Program-made: the position numbers and the translations under genes
Shown: in pieces, positions 48,206 through 58,020 of the stretch
Numbering within the stretch: the stretch's first letter is position 1
How the letters are laid out: the number at the start of each line of letters is the position of its first letter
NCBI GenBank assembly: GCA_013334565.1
Contig: JAAXXI010000001.1
Coordinates: 90,692 to 154,691 of the forward strand
Source: Chlorobiaceae bacterium
GTDB lineage: Bacteria; Bacteroidota; Chlorobiia; Chlorobiales; Chlorobiaceae
Length of the DNA stretch: 64,000 nt
Reading direction: 5' to 3'
The notes under the pieces: model-generated
Seen by the model: the letters and a program-made list of their open reading frames with translations, nothing else
What the model was told of the DNA's origin: nothing
Databases searched by the model: none

Positions 48206-48785
48206 TTCGCAGGATCCCCTTCTGGACAAAGTTCTTGAGCACCCAGGAAAAGGTGCCGTAAAGCAGAAGCGAACTGCAGATACCGATAACCGTTCCCACA
48301 AGGACGTCCCCGGGATAGTGGACCCCGACGTAAACCCTCGAATATGCTATCAGGAAAGCGAGAGCAGCCATCAGCAAGGCAAAGATCCTTTCGACGAGTG
48401 GCCCGCGGTGAAAAAAAATCCAGGTCATGGTGGCGGCAGCGGCGGAATTTGCCGCGTGTGAAGATGCGAAAGAAAAGCTCCTGACCTGCACGACGAGCAG
48501 CCTGACGTGCTCGAGTGCGAAACAGGGCCGAACCCTCTGGACAAGCGGTTTCAGGATTCCAGACGCGGTAAAGTCGGCTATGCCTATGGCGGCGAAGGTG
48601 AGCAGGAGAACCGGAAGGGCATGTTTCCCCTTCCGGATAATGATAAAGAAGATGGCCAGCAGGAAGATATGGTTCGAAAGGCTGCCTTTTGTCAGGAAAA
48701 CCATCAGGTCGTCTGCCACCGGATGGACCAGACGGAGGTTGATGAGCTGGAACAGCCAGGCATCCGCCCGTTCGATTGGGGACAT
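48183..48785 (-). CDS. PAP2-family membrane phosphatase
   Basis: This 200-residue protein has about six membrane helices and the three phosphatase motifs: KPLVQRVRP, SFASSHAANSAAAA (PSGH replaced by ASSH, histidine kept), and SRVYVGVHYPGDVLVG. Members dephosphorylate undecaprenyl pyrophosphate or other lipid phosphates, recycling the carrier for cell-wall precursors. The exact lipid is unknown. It follows yidC by nine bases. Confidence 0.9.
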   Translation of the reverse strand: MSPIERADAWLFQLINLRLVHPVADDLMVFLTKGSLSNHIFLLAIFFIIIRKGKHALPVLLLTFAAIGIADFTASGILKPLVQRVRPCFALEHVRLLVVQVRSFSFASSHAANSAAAATMTWIFFHRGPLVERIFALLMAALAFLIAYSRVYVGVHYPGDVLVGTVIGICSSLLLYGTFSWVLKNFVQKGILRNEPRSYG

Positions 48786-48794
48786 ACGATATCC

Positions 48795-50546
48795 TTACTT
48801 TTTGTGGCCCCCTTTTTTCTTCTGGCCGGATTTTCCCGCTGCTGCCGGGCTGGGGCTGATTTTCGGCATATCGGCGGCAGTCGTGGTCTTATTGATGTAG
48901 TACTGCTGGGCCACGCTGAAAATGTTGAACATCAGGTAGTAGAGACCGAGACCGGCAGGCATGTTGTTGAAAAACAGCAGCATCATGGCCGGAAACATGT
49001 AGGTCATGACTTTCATCTGGTCGTTGGTCTGCGCGGTCGGCGTTATTTTCTGCTGAATGAAGACCGTTACCGCCATGAGGATCGGGAAAACCGCGATATG
49101 GTCACCGTACATGGGGATGGCGAAGCCGAAATTCAGGATGGAATCAGGCACCGAGAGGTCCTTCGCCCAGAGGAAACCGTGCTGGCGAAGCTGGATGGAG
49201 GAGCGGAAAACGTAGAACATCGCGAAAAGCAGCGGCATCTGCAGCAGCACCGGGAGGCATCCTCCGAGAGGATTGACTCCGGCTTCCTTGTAAATCCTTC
49301 CAAGCTCGCTCTGAAGTTTTTCCGGGTTGTCCTTGTATTTGTCCTGAAGCTCCTTGAGCATCGGCTGCAGTGCGGACATTTTTTTCATCGACTTCGTCGA
49401 TGCCATGGAAAGCGGATACGTGACCAGCTTGATCAGGAAAGCGAAAATGATGATGATGATGCCGTAGTTGCCGATAAAAGTATTCATCCAGTTGAAAACC
49501 GGCAGAATGATGAATTCGGCGAAGGGCCTGGTAAGCCAGTCCCAGCCGAAGTCGAGGAGCTTTTCCAGACCGGCTTTCTGGGATTTCATGATGTTGTAGT
49601 CGAGCGGCCCCAGATAGATGCCGTAATGATTGTCAACCAGACTTCCGGTTGAAGGGACGCCCATTTTCAGGGCTACGAGATAATTTTCAAAATGATTTCC
49701 CGGCGACTTTCTGCCCTCAATGTAGATCCCTGTCGACCGTTCCTTCGGGATGAGAGCAGAAACGAAATACTTGTCACGGACGGCAACCCATTTTGCTTCA
49801 CCGGATTGCTCTTCTCTGTAGAACTGATTCTCTTTTGACGCATCAAGCTTGACCAGGCTACCGCCAAGGTAAGCACTTGCCAGAGCGTTGGTAGCCTCTT
49901 CCTCCCTGTTTTTTTCAGTGTATACAAGACCGCCATCCCACTGGAGCTGGTATTCGCTGCCGGCAAGTTCGCTCGACAGGCCGGTCATCTTCACATCATA
50001 ATCAACCTTGTAGCTCTGTCCGCTGAACAGATAGGTAATATCGAGCGCCTGTCCGGGAGCGACATCGAGATGGTAACTGACAGCATAGGTCTGCTTGCCG
50101 GTAATTGAACGGAGCGTATCGGCGCTGATCGACGTGAAGTAAAGGTCCCGGGTATCTATTTTCTTGCCGTCCTTCGTCTGGAAAAGCAGCGAAATTGCGC
50201 CTTTTGCCGTGTTGCTCACCAGATTGAACGGTTTGAGGTTTCCGTCGAGATGTTTTTTCAGCACCAGGGATTTGAGCGTCGCACCTTTAGATGTGAGCGT
50301 TGCACGGAACAGTTCGTTCTCGACGGTCGTCAGACGTTCGGTGCCCGAAGCCGAAGATGCGAAAACACCGAAATTAGCGGTCGGCGGCGGTGCAGAGACG
50401 GGAGCCTGGGCTGAGGCACCTGCCGCCTGGCCCGTTGTTGCCGCCTGTGGGAGCTGCTGCGTTTTTTTTGCCGGGGACATGAACTGAAGCCATACGATCA
50501 TGATAACGGCAATAAGTGCAAGGCCTGTCACCGAATTTTTATCCAT
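48795..50546 (-). CDS. yidC: Membrane protein insertase YidC
   Basis: This 583-residue protein has an N-terminal membrane anchor ([16 protein letters not shown]), a large periplasmic beta domain, and the conserved five-helix core from about residue 340 ([58 protein letters not shown]). The C-terminus is lysine-rich and glycine-rich. It inserts proteins such as the ATP synthase c subunit. It overlaps yidD by eight bases in the standard rpmH-rnpA-yidD-yidC order. Confidence 0.97.
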   Translation of the reverse strand: MDKNSVTGLALIAVIMIVWLQFMSPAKKTQQLPQAATTGQAAGASAQAPVSAPPPTANFGVFASSASGTERLTTVENELFRATLTSKGATLKSLVLKKHLDGNLKPFNLVSNTAKGAISLLFQTKDGKKIDTRDLYFTSISADTLRSITGKQTYAVSYHLDVAPGQALDITYLFSGQSYKVDYDVKMTGLSSELAGSEYQLQWDGGLVYTEKNREEEATNALASAYLGGSLVKLDASKENQFYREEQSGEAKWVAVRDKYFVSALIPKERSTGIYIEGRKSPGNHFENYLVALKMGVPSTGSLVDNHYGIYLGPLDYNIMKSQKAGLEKLLDFGWDWLTRPFAEFIILPVFNWMNTFIGNYGIIIIIFAFLIKLVTYPLSMASTKSMKKMSALQPMLKELQDKYKDNPEKLQSELGRIYKEAGVNPLGGCLPVLLQMPLLFAMFYVFRSSIQLRQHGFLWAKDLSVPDSILNFGFAIPMYGDHIAVFPILMAVTVFIQQKITPTAQTNDQMKVMTYMFPAMMLLFFNNMPAGLGLYYLMFNIFSVAQQYYINKTTTAADMPKISPSPAAAGKSGQKKKGGHKK

Positions 50547-50817
50547 TACAACTCTCTTTGTTTGTTTTGCTGTAAATCTGTTGTTTGCCCGGGGGAACGG
50601 GATCGTACCCCCCTTTTGAAAATGGGTTGCATCGCAGCACCCTCCATACCGTCAGAAACGATGCATAGAAAAGATTATGCACCTGGAACGCTTCAAGGGC
50701 ATAACTCGAACAGGTAGGGTAATACTTGCAGGAAGGACCGAACAGTGGTGAGAGGAAGGCCCGGTAAAACTTTATCAGCACTATCGGAAGCTGGTTGAAA
50801 ACATGACCTCTGCTCAT
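50539..50817 (-). CDS. yidD: Membrane protein insertion efficiency factor YidD
   Basis: This 92-residue protein is the standard short Yid[38 protein letters not shown], and [17 protein letters not shown] with conserved cysteines. It is a membrane-associated helper in YidC-dependent insertion. It lies between rnpA and yidC. Confidence 0.95.
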   Translation of the reverse strand: MSRGHVFNQLPIVLIKFYRAFLSPLFGPSCKYYPTCSSYALEAFQVHNLFYASFLTVWRVLRCNPFSKGGYDPVPPGKQQIYSKTNKESCNG

Positions 50818-50883
50818 CGTTCTGTAATGTTGCCCGGTATGGACCGGTTTTTTTCATCAGTCATTTCCGGCATCTTCGGACCA

Positions 50884-51285
50884 TCAACACAGCCCGGGAT
50901 GCCTCATCAGCGATCTCATCTCTTTTCTGAACTCATCGAGGCCCGGGACAGCTGTTTTCCTCCCGGTATAGACAAAAGCCATGCTGACAGGATTTTCCGG
51001 ACCCCCGGAAGAACTCGTGAAAAAAGGCTTTTCAAGCCGGTAAGCTTCCCTCATCAATCTTTTAATACGGTTACGCATCACTGCGGAAGGAACATTGCGC
51101 TTGCTGACAGCGAAAAGGACGGTACTGTTCCCCCTGAAAAAGGAGGTTTCAGGCATCAGATGCGTGTAAACGATGGTCAGGAAAACACCCCTGACACTTT
51201 TCCCTGCCTTGAAAAGGCGTGCGGTCAGGTTTCTGGCACGCAGGATTTCATACTTGCGCAGGGAATGGACGTGTACCTTGTTCAA
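50884..51285 (-). CDS. rnpA: Ribonuclease P protein component
   Basis: This 133-residue basic protein carries the signature VMRNRIKRLMREAYRLEKP (the RNRxKR motif) after FAVSKRNVPSAV. It assists the RNase P RNA in trimming tRNA 5' ends. The frame begins at a TTG with a weak upstream site, so the start is not firm. It sits between rpmH (52-base gap) and yidD. Confidence 0.93.
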   Translation of the reverse strand: MNKVHVHSLRKYEILRARNLTARLFKAGKSVRGVFLTIVYTHLMPETSFFRGNSTVLFAVSKRNVPSAVMRNRIKRLMREAYRLEKPFFTSSSGGPENPVSMAFVYTGRKTAVPGLDEFRKEMRSLMRHPGLC

Positions 51286-51337
51286 TGCCTGAAAACATCA
51301 AGGGTTTCAGCAAACCGGACAAACCGGGATAGGCCGG

Positions 51338-51499
51338 TTAACGGCTGGCAGTGCCCATCGCGGCGCTGACGCTCAGCGAGTGGCGACCTTTTGCACGCCT
51401 CGATGCCAGGACTTTCCTGCCGTTCTTTGTGGCCATCCTCTGCCTGAAGCCGTGCTTGTTCCTTCTTTTTCTATTCCTTGGCTGATAGGTTCTTTTCAT
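51338..51499 (-). CDS. rpmH: 50S ribosomal protein L34
   Basis: This 53-residue basic protein reads [19 protein letters not shown], then [18 protein letters not shown], which is the full L34 signature. It is first of the rpmH-rnpA-yidD-yidC series, divergent from dnaA, as at many bacterial origins. Confidence 0.97.
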   Translation of the reverse strand: MKRTYQPRNRKRRNKHGFRQRMATKNGRKVLASRRAKGRHSLSVSAAMGTASR

Positions 51500-51936
51500 T
51501 GGTATGTGCTCCGCACCGTTTTTTAAGTAATCAAAATTTCAGGGCATGCAATTTAGCATAATGAACTGTTTTTAACAAACAAAACATGCATCCGGCGTAA
51601 AAGGCATTTCATCTTTTCCACACATCCGGCGCAAGAGGATAAAATGTGGATAAAATGTGGATAAAATATTTTCACTCCCCGGAGCACCACACAAATCGGG
51701 GCAACAGAGAAATGCACACATGTGGACTACTTTTCGGGAAAAAGAACCTAATTTAAATAAAATAAACAAGATATAATGTGGAAAACGTTTGCGTCGGATC
51801 AAATCCGCCAGGACCTGAAAACGGTAAAGGAAATTGTTTTTTATCCACTTAAAACTGTAACTTGTGAACAATAAATGTTGATGGTGTTTCGAGCTCTGCC
51901 CCATTTCTCTCAAATTTCCATTTTTTTCAGAACCCT
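51500..51936. other. oriC: Replication origin, left part (DnaA-box cluster)
   Basis: This rpmH-dnaA spacer holds two perfect DnaA boxes as direct repeats TGTGGATAA (51645-51653, 51656-51664), plus near matches TTTTCCACA (51614-51622), TGTGGAAAA (51777-51785) and TTATCCACT (51841-51849). An AT-rich segment lies at 51745-51780. No gene is present. Confidence 0.8.
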
Positions 51937-53415
51937 ATGTCTGAAGTTACGTCAACGTTATTACCGGAAAATCCACAGGTTTCGAACCATATGCATCTTT
52001 CTATGGAACGGCAGATCTGGGACGCCTGCCTCAATGACATCCGGGAAAAAATAAACCCGCTCGCCTTCAAGACCTGGTTTTTACCGATAAAACCTGTCGG
52101 CTTTTCTGGTAATGAACTGACCATCGAGGTCCCGAGCCAGTTTTTTTATGAATGGATAGAGGAAAACTACTCCTCTTTTCTCAAAAAGGCGCTCACCAGC
52201 GTGATCGGCGAAGAAGCCAGGCTGATGTACTCCATTGTCATGGATAAATCCCAGGGACTGCCTGTAACCATAGAACTGCCACACCAGAACGTCATCACCG
52301 ACAGCTTCGCTGAGGATCGCCGCAGCCGGGAAACCGCATCACCGAAGATATCAGCTGCTTTCGAGCGCAATCTTGTGCGTTTCGAAACGCAGCTGAACCA
52401 GAAATACATGTTCGACAACCTTATCCGAGGAGATTGCAACTCACTTGCATTCGCCGCATCGAAATCGGTTGCCCAGAACCCCGGCCAGAACGCTTTCAAC
52501 CCGCTTGTGATCTATGGTGGAGTGGGCCTCGGAAAAACCCACATGATCCAGGCCATAGGCAACACGGTGAGGGAAAACAAGATTACCGACCGCGTACTGT
52601 ACGTTTCGAGCGAAAAATTCGCCATCGACTTCGTCAACTCCATACAGAACGGGAAAATCCAGGAATTTTCGGCTTTCTACCGTTCGATCGACGTCCTGAT
52701 CATCGACGACATTCAGTTCTTTTCCGGCAAGGAGAAGACACAGGAAGAAATTTTCCACATCTTCAACACCCTTCACCAGTCGAACAAGCAGATCATCCTC
52801 TCCGCCGACAGGCCGATCAAGGAAATCAAGGGTATCGAAGACCGTCTCATTTCGCGTTTCAACTGGGGACTTTCAGCGGATATACAGCCGCCCGATTACG
52901 AGACGCGCAAGGCAATCATTCTCAGCAAGCTTCACCAGAGCGGTGTTAACCTCGACGAGGCGGTCATCGAGTTCATTGCGAACAATGTCACCGACAACGT
53001 CCGTGAGCTCGAAGGGTGCATCGTCAAACTGCTGGCCGCACAGTCGCTCGACAACAGGGATATCGATCTCCAGTTCACCAAATCGACACTGAAGGATATC
53101 ATCCGGCATACGGCGAAACGGCTCACCCTCGATACCATCGAAAAAGCCGTCTGTTCCTATTTCTCGATCACTCCGAACGACCTCAAGGGAAAGTCGAAGA
53201 AAAAGGAGATCGCGACGGGCAGACAGATCGCCATGTACCTTTCGAAGATGATGACCGATTCCTCCCTGAAAACCATCGGCCTTCATTTCGGGGGCAGGGA
53301 CCACTCTACGGTCATCCATGCGGTCAACACCATCGGCAAAAGGAACGATTCTATTACCGAAGAGAGAAAAAAACTTGAGGAAATAAAGAAAAGAATTGAG
53401 ATCCTGTCCATGTAG
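51937..53415 (+). CDS. dnaA: Chromosomal replication initiator DnaA
   Basis: This 492-residue protein has domain I near the N-terminus, a linker, the AAA+ domain with Walker [17 protein letters not shown] and Walker [21 protein letters not shown], sensor 1/2 segments, and the C-terminal DNA-binding domain with [13 protein letters not shown] and the signature [13 protein letters not shown]. It opens the adjacent origin. DnaA boxes lie on both sides, so autoregulation is likely. Confidence 0.98.
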   Translation: MSEVTSTLLPENPQVSNHMHLSMERQIWDACLNDIREKINPLAFKTWFLPIKPVGFSGNELTIEVPSQFFYEWIEENYSSFLKKALTSVIGEEARLMYSIVMDKSQGLPVTIELPHQNVITDSFAEDRRSRETASPKISAAFERNLVRFETQLNQKYMFDNLIRGDCNSLAFAASKSVAQNPGQNAFNPLVIYGGVGLGKTHMIQAIGNTVRENKITDRVLYVSSEKFAIDFVNSIQNGKIQEFSAFYRSIDVLIIDDIQFFSGKEKTQEEIFHIFNTLHQSNKQIILSADRPIKEIKGIEDRLISRFNWGLSADIQPPDYETRKAIILSKLHQSGVNLDEAVIEFIANNVTDNVRELEGCIVKLLAAQSLDNRDIDLQFTKSTLKDIIRHTAKRLTLDTIEKAVCSYFSITPNDLKGKSKKKEIATGRQIAMYLSKMMTDSSLKTIGLHFGGRDHSTVIHAVNTIGKRNDSITEERKKLEEIKKRIEILSM

Positions 53416-53699
53416 CTTCACCATGTGAACAAGCTGTGGGAAACCTGTTGATCATATCTTGAAAAACAGGCACCTGTCAACAACGCAGCGGGTGACGGTG
53501 AAACTGCCAACAAACGACAAACATGACGAACAGAGCCGCAGGGCGGGTTATCAACAATCGAACAACGGTTAATTATTTTTTTAAATATTTAAAAATAAAT
53601 AAGTTATAAAATCATTTGCGTTAGTAGTCCAGATATCAACAGAGACAACAACATCAACAAATCTTTTTTATAAAAAATAAATAGTTAATAGTGGAGCAG
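53416..53699. other. dnaA-dnaN spacer: second origin part with possible unwinding element
   Basis: Contains DnaA-like 9-mers TTATCAACA (53548-53556), TGTGAACAA near 53424 and TGTTGATCA near 53446, followed by a 44-base almost pure A/T block (53569-53612). The arrangement resembles the unwinding element of bipartite origins. Confidence 0.65.
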
Positions 53700-54824
53700 A
53701 TGAAAATCATTTCTTCAATACGGCAACTGCAGGACGCTGTCAGCAAAGTTGCACAGGCCATCCCGTCAAAAAGCATCGATCCGAGGTTCGAAAACATCCA
53801 CCTTACCCTGGAAACAGGCGGAATGACCATTTTCGCTACCGACGGCGAACTTTCCATTACCGCCAGGATCGAAGTAGAAACATCCGATAACGGAAACATC
53901 GGTATCAAGGCAAGGACGCTGCAGGATTTTCTCAGGAGCATGTATGACACCTCGGTGACCTTCACCATTGACAGACAGGAAATCAGTGATCAGGGGATCG
54001 TGCAGATAACGACGGACAAGGGCAGGTACAGGATGCCCTGCCAGTTCGAGAGCAAACCGGAAAAGCAGGAAAAAGTGTACGATATATCCCTTGAACTTGC
54101 TACGCCGGACATCCTCGATATCGTCCAGAAAACGATTTTCGCGTGCAGTGTCGATGGCATGAGACCGGCAATGATGGGAGTTCTTTTCGAACTTGAAGGG
54201 AGCGTCATCACTGCAGTGTCAACTGATGGCCACAGGCTTGTCAGGTGCAGGAAGGATTCATCGCTCGATCTCAAGGAGAAACAGAAAATAGTGGTTCCGG
54301 CAAGGGTTCTCTCCATCCTGCAGAAACTCGCACAGAACGACTCGGTTGCCATGTCCATCGATGCAGACAGGCGTTTTGTGAGGTTCACCAGCGGGAACAT
54401 CATCCTCGACGCTGCACTGATAGTCGAGCCATACCCGAATTACGAGGCGGTCATTCCGGTGGAGCATGACAAACACCTGACCATCGACCGGTCGCTCATC
54501 TATGATTCCGTCAGAAGGGTGGCAAGGTTTTCAAGCATAGGCGACGTGAAAATAGAGATCAGCGGGGAACTCCTGAAAATTACTGCTGAAAACACCAACG
54601 AAGGCGAATCGGCGCACGAGGAGCTTTCCTGCACCTATGAGGGGGAACCTCTCACCATCGGTTTCAATTCACGGTTTATCGAAGCTGCGCTGGCGCATAT
54701 CGACGAAAGCCAGATACGCATCGAACTGAAAAGCCCGACAACTGCGGTCATCTTCAAACCAGAAAGCGGGGAGTCAGCCGACAAGCTCATCATTCTGGTC
54801 ATGCCGGTAAGGATAAACAATTGA
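53700..54824 (+). CDS. dnaN: DNA polymerase III beta sliding clamp
   Basis: This 374-residue protein (ATG at 53700; a GTG three codons earlier is possible) shows the three-fold clamp repeat. Visible are [43 protein letters not shown] and [14 protein letters not shown], and it ends LVMPVR. It tethers the polymerase to DNA. It is followed by recF. Confidence 0.97.
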   Translation: MKIISSIRQLQDAVSKVAQAIPSKSIDPRFENIHLTLETGGMTIFATDGELSITARIEVETSDNGNIGIKARTLQDFLRSMYDTSVTFTIDRQEISDQGIVQITTDKGRYRMPCQFESKPEKQEKVYDISLELATPDILDIVQKTIFACSVDGMRPAMMGVLFELEGSVITAVSTDGHRLVRCRKDSSLDLKEKQKIVVPARVLSILQKLAQNDSVAMSIDADRRFVRFTSGNIILDAALIVEPYPNYEAVIPVEHDKHLTIDRSLIYDSVRRVARFSSIGDVKIEISGELLKITAENTNEGESAHEELSCTYEGEPLTIGFNSRFIEAALAHIDESQIRIELKSPTTAVIFKPESGESADKLIILVMPVRINN

Positions 54825-54840
54825 AGAATGAGGGAAGTTA

Positions 54841-55956
54841 TTGATACTGCAGCGAATATCGTATGAAAATTTCAGGAACCACAGGTCCCTGACATACGAA
54901 CCGGAAGAAGGCATCAATCTCATTTACGGTCCGAACGGCAGCGGTAAAACATCGATGCTGGAAGGCATACATTACTGTGCGCTGACAAAGGGGTTTGTCA
55001 GCGCCGGTGATGGCGATTGTCTCGAATGGTCGGCAGATTTTTTCACCGTCAGGGGAGAGTTCAGAAGCGATGCAGGGAGAGAGCTGCAGGTACAGATTTC
55101 ATATACGAAACAAAAGGAAAAGCAGCTCTTCGTCAATCAGAGTGAAGTGAAGCCGTTCTCACGTCATGTCGGGAGTATTCCGTGCATTACGTTCTCTCCA
55201 TCGGAGACAGGCATCGTAACGGGAATGCCATCGGAAAGAAGAAAATTCATCGACAACGCCATAAGCCAGACCGACAGGAGATACCTTGAAGATCTGCTGG
55301 AATACAGAAGGGTCCTTGCACAGCGCAATGCACTGCTCATGCAGTTGAGCGAGCGAAAAACGAGGAACGATGCGACGCTTTCGGTATGGAGCGAAAAACT
55401 TGCGGAAATCGCTGCATCGATAACGATGGGAAGGAAAAAATTTGTCGATGATTTTTCGGTGCGCATCGGTGACATGTACAGAGAGCTCGACGTCAGGGAA
55501 GACCCTGGTATCGTTTACCGTGCATCATTGCCCGGAGCCCTGGAGGAGGAACAGGAAGAACGGCTTCGAGGACGTTTCCTGGACAGGTACAGGAGTACCG
55601 AGGAAAACGATATCATGAGGGGACAGACCTTGACAGGCCCTCACCGGGACGATCTCGGCTTTCTGCTTGGAGGAAGAGATGCGAGGAGATATGCGTCACA
55701 GGGGCAGATAAGAACATTCCTGATTTGCCTGAAATTGTCACAGCAGAGGTTTTACGGCGAATCGCTCGGTGAAAGTCCTATATGCCTGCTCGATGACATT
55801 TTCAGCGAACTTGATTCGAGAAGGATACAACGCATACTCGAAGTGCTCGGAACATTCGGACAAAGTGTCATCACGTCTACTGAAAACAGGAAAAAGAGCA
55901 ACATCAAGGCGATATCCATCGAAAAATTCAGTGATAAAGAGGAGGAACAGGGTTGA
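54841..55956 (+). CDS. recF: DNA replication and repair protein RecF
   Basis: This 371-residue SMC-like ATPase has the P-loop INLIYGPNGSGKTSMLEGIH, RGQTLTGPHRDDLGF, the signature SQGQIRTFLICLKLSQQR and Walker B ICLLDDIFSELD. The start is TTG at 54841, supported by AGGGA seven bases before. It loads RecA at gaps. It overlaps the next gene. Confidence 0.96.
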   Translation: MILQRISYENFRNHRSLTYEPEEGINLIYGPNGSGKTSMLEGIHYCALTKGFVSAGDGDCLEWSADFFTVRGEFRSDAGRELQVQISYTKQKEKQLFVNQSEVKPFSRHVGSIPCITFSPSETGIVTGMPSERRKFIDNAISQTDRRYLEDLLEYRRVLAQRNALLMQLSERKTRNDATLSVWSEKLAEIAASITMGRKKFVDDFSVRIGDMYRELDVREDPGIVYRASLPGALEEEQEERLRGRFLDRYRSTEENDIMRGQTLTGPHRDDLGFLLGGRDARRYASQGQIRTFLICLKLSQQRFYGESLGESPICLLDDIFSELDSRRIQRILEVLGTFGQSVITSTENRKKSNIKAISIEKFSDKEEEQG

Positions 55957-56246
55957 CGAGAACGAAAAGCCCGAAAAGCATGTCCGAAATAGTCGTGGAA
56001 ATGTGCCGGACCCTCGGCATAAAGGATGCGTATGAACAGTACAAAGCTGTTCGGATATGGGATAGTGTCGTTGGTGAAACGATATCGGCAGTTACTTCGG
56101 TCGAGAGGTTTTACGGTGGCGAACTGCATATCAGGGTCAGGAACCCGGCATGGAGAATGGAGCTGAACTACAGGAAAAAAGAGATTATCCGGCGCCTGAA
56201 TGATTCGCTTGAAAAAGAAATGGTCCAGGAGATCGTTTTCAAATAG
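55953..56246 (+). CDS. DciA-like (DUF721) protein
   Basis: This 97-residue protein has the DUF721 pattern: a basic start, IWDSVVGETISAVTSVERF, GGELHIRVRNPAWRMEL. The KH-like domain of DciA loads the replicative helicase in bacteria lacking DnaC/DnaI. It starts at a TTG overlapping the recF stop, so dnaA-dnaN-recF-dciA may be one unit. Assignment is by domain and context. Confidence 0.85.
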   Translation: MTRTKSPKSMSEIVVEMCRTLGIKDAYEQYKAVRIWDSVVGETISAVTSVERFYGGELHIRVRNPAWRMELNYRKKEIIRRLNDSLEKEMVQEIVFK

Positions 56247-56717
56247 ACAATGCCGCTCTCAAGGAGGAATGGGCTAAACATATTCGTGTTTTCAACTACA
56301 GAAATGCAGAAAGTCCCGTTGTTTTGACCGTCAGAAAATAAGGCTCGATCGTAATGTCATAACCGAATAAGTAATTGTTCCGGCAACAACAAAAAGAAAT
56401 GAAATTCATGTAACGGCGCTGCCATTCAGAAATGAAGCTTAACGGAACGAAGCAATCATTTTGTTACTGCTCCAGAGAAAAAAGGCATCAGCTTTCTTTT
56501 AAGCAAAATCTTTATTCTTGTCATTCTGAGCGGAGCGAAGAATCCATAAGATTTTGTTTTATAAGGAGATGGATTCTTCACTCCGCTACGCTTCATTGCG
56601 GAATGACAGACCTTCCTTCAGAATGTATTTGCCAGTGGAAGTTAGCAGAGTAATAATAAATAAGTTATGGACCTTCGCTTTGCTCTGTTTTGGAGCTCTT
56701 CAATTTCTGTTGAACGA
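56247..56717. other. Intergenic region containing one dispersed-repeat element
   Basis: No gene seen between the DciA-like gene and the FprA-type gene. Apart from the inverted repeat at 56519-56608, nothing is recognisable. Confidence 0.5.
56519..56608. repeat. MITE/REP-like inverted repeat
   Basis: TGTCATTCTGAG then CGGAGCGAAGAATCC at the left pairs with GGATTCTTCACTCCGCTACG then CTTCATTGCGGAATGACA at the right. The arms differ by a 10-12 base internal insertion. The TGTCATTC...GAAGAATC pattern is a widely dispersed bacterial repeat that I recall from many genomes. No coding capacity. Confidence 0.8.
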
Positions 56718-57941
56718 TCAGAGATTGCAGCTCAGCTGGTACATTTCAATCATCCTGTCGGCAAAAGCCTTTCCAAAAGAGATGCAGCGTTCGAAGTCAG
56801 GCTCGTGGGGTTTGAATTTAACCATGACGTTCTGGTCGAACACCCTGAGCTTGAGCAGGGAAAAATTGGTTTCGATCATACGGGAAGCTTCGCCGCTCCA
56901 TCCGTAAGAACCGAAGGCGGCTGCAAGCTTACCCTTGTCCCTTATAGGATTAACGGCTGCAAAAAACTGGTATATCTGTGGCAGAATGTTCTGGTTCAAT
57001 GTCGGAGAACCGAGGATCATTCCGGAACAGTGCGCAATTTTGTCCTCGAGCTTGGAAAAATGCATCGACTCGATATCGCAGATATCGATGAGGAAATCGC
57101 AGGACTGGCTGAGACCTTCAGCTATTTTATGTGCAAGAAGCGTCGTGTTCTCGTAAGCGGAAACATAGGCGATGAGGATGCGTTTCTCGTTCGGCATCGC
57201 TATGGCCCTTGATGCGTATTTTGCGGAAAGATCAACATATTTTTGCCAGTTGGACCGGAGAATAGGACCGTGGCCGGGACAGATGCACCTTATGTCAAGG
57301 GGTTTGATTTTTTCGATGGCCTGCAGCATGTATTTGCTGAAAGGACGGAGAATGGCGTCAAAATAATAGGTGAAGGCATCGTCGAAATCGCCGACGGCAT
57401 CGTCATACATTGCCTCGTGGCAGAAATGGCATCCGAAAGAGTCACAGGTAAAGAGAAGACGGTCTTCTTCGAGCCAGGTGTAGATAGAATCCGGCCAATG
57501 CAGGTTGGGAGCGTTTATGAAATGAAGGGTTTTGTTGCCGAGGTCGAGGGTATCCCCGCTTTTGACGACAAGTGACTTGAAATCATGGCCGGTCTGGTCG
57601 CGAAGAAATTTGATGGCATTACCGCTTCCTACAACAGTAGCGTCCGGAGCGACAGCCAGAAGATTGCGGATATTGCCGGAATGGTCCGGTTCGGTATGGT
57701 CCACGATAATGTACTGGATTTCAGAAGGATCGGTAACATGTTTTAATTTAGAGAGATACGTTGGCCAGAACTTTTCCTTCGTCGTTTCTATGACGGCTTT
57801 CTTCTCGGCGTTGATGAAATAAGAGTTATACGTCGTCCCGTATTTTGTCTCCATTACAATATCGAAGGTAATGAGGCCGGGATCGAGAACGCCTATCCAG
57901 GATACATCGTCGGTAATGGGAAGTATACGTTCGTCAGTCAT
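56718..57941 (-). CDS. FprA-type flavodiiron protein (A-type flavoprotein)
   Basis: From the ATG at 57941 there are 407 residues; the open frame upstream overlaps polB and is not protein-like. The N-terminal metallo-beta-lactamase-type domain carries the diiron ligands [18 protein letters not shown] and ICPGHGP; the C-terminal flavodoxin domain starts at [16 protein letters not shown]. It reduces oxygen or nitric oxide to water or N2O at the cost of NADH or rubredoxin, which protects an anaerobe. No rubredoxin gene is adjacent. Confidence 0.92.
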   Translation of the reverse strand: MTDERILPITDDVSWIGVLDPGLITFDIVMETKYGTTYNSYFINAEKKAVIETTKEKFWPTYLSKLKHVTDPSEIQYIIVDHTEPDHSGNIRNLLAVAPDATVVGSGNAIKFLRDQTGHDFKSLVVKSGDTLDLGNKTLHFINAPNLHWPDSIYTWLEEDRLLFTCDSFGCHFCHEAMYDDAVGDFDDAFTYYFDAILRPFSKYMLQAIEKIKPLDIRCICPGHGPILRSNWQKYVDLSAKYASRAIAMPNEKRILIAYVSAYENTTLLAHKIAEGLSQSCDFLIDICDIESMHFSKLEDKIAHCSGMILGSPTLNQNILPQIYQFFAAVNPIRDKGKLAAAFGSYGWSGEASRMIETNFSLLKLRVFDQNVMVKFKPHEPDFERCISFGKAFADRMIEMYQLSCNL

Positions 57942-58020
57942 GATAAAATGGAAATGATTAAAAAAATAACATGCAATAGTAATACCGTTAAACGGCGAAG
58001 AGAGTTCCTCGAAAAGCGAA

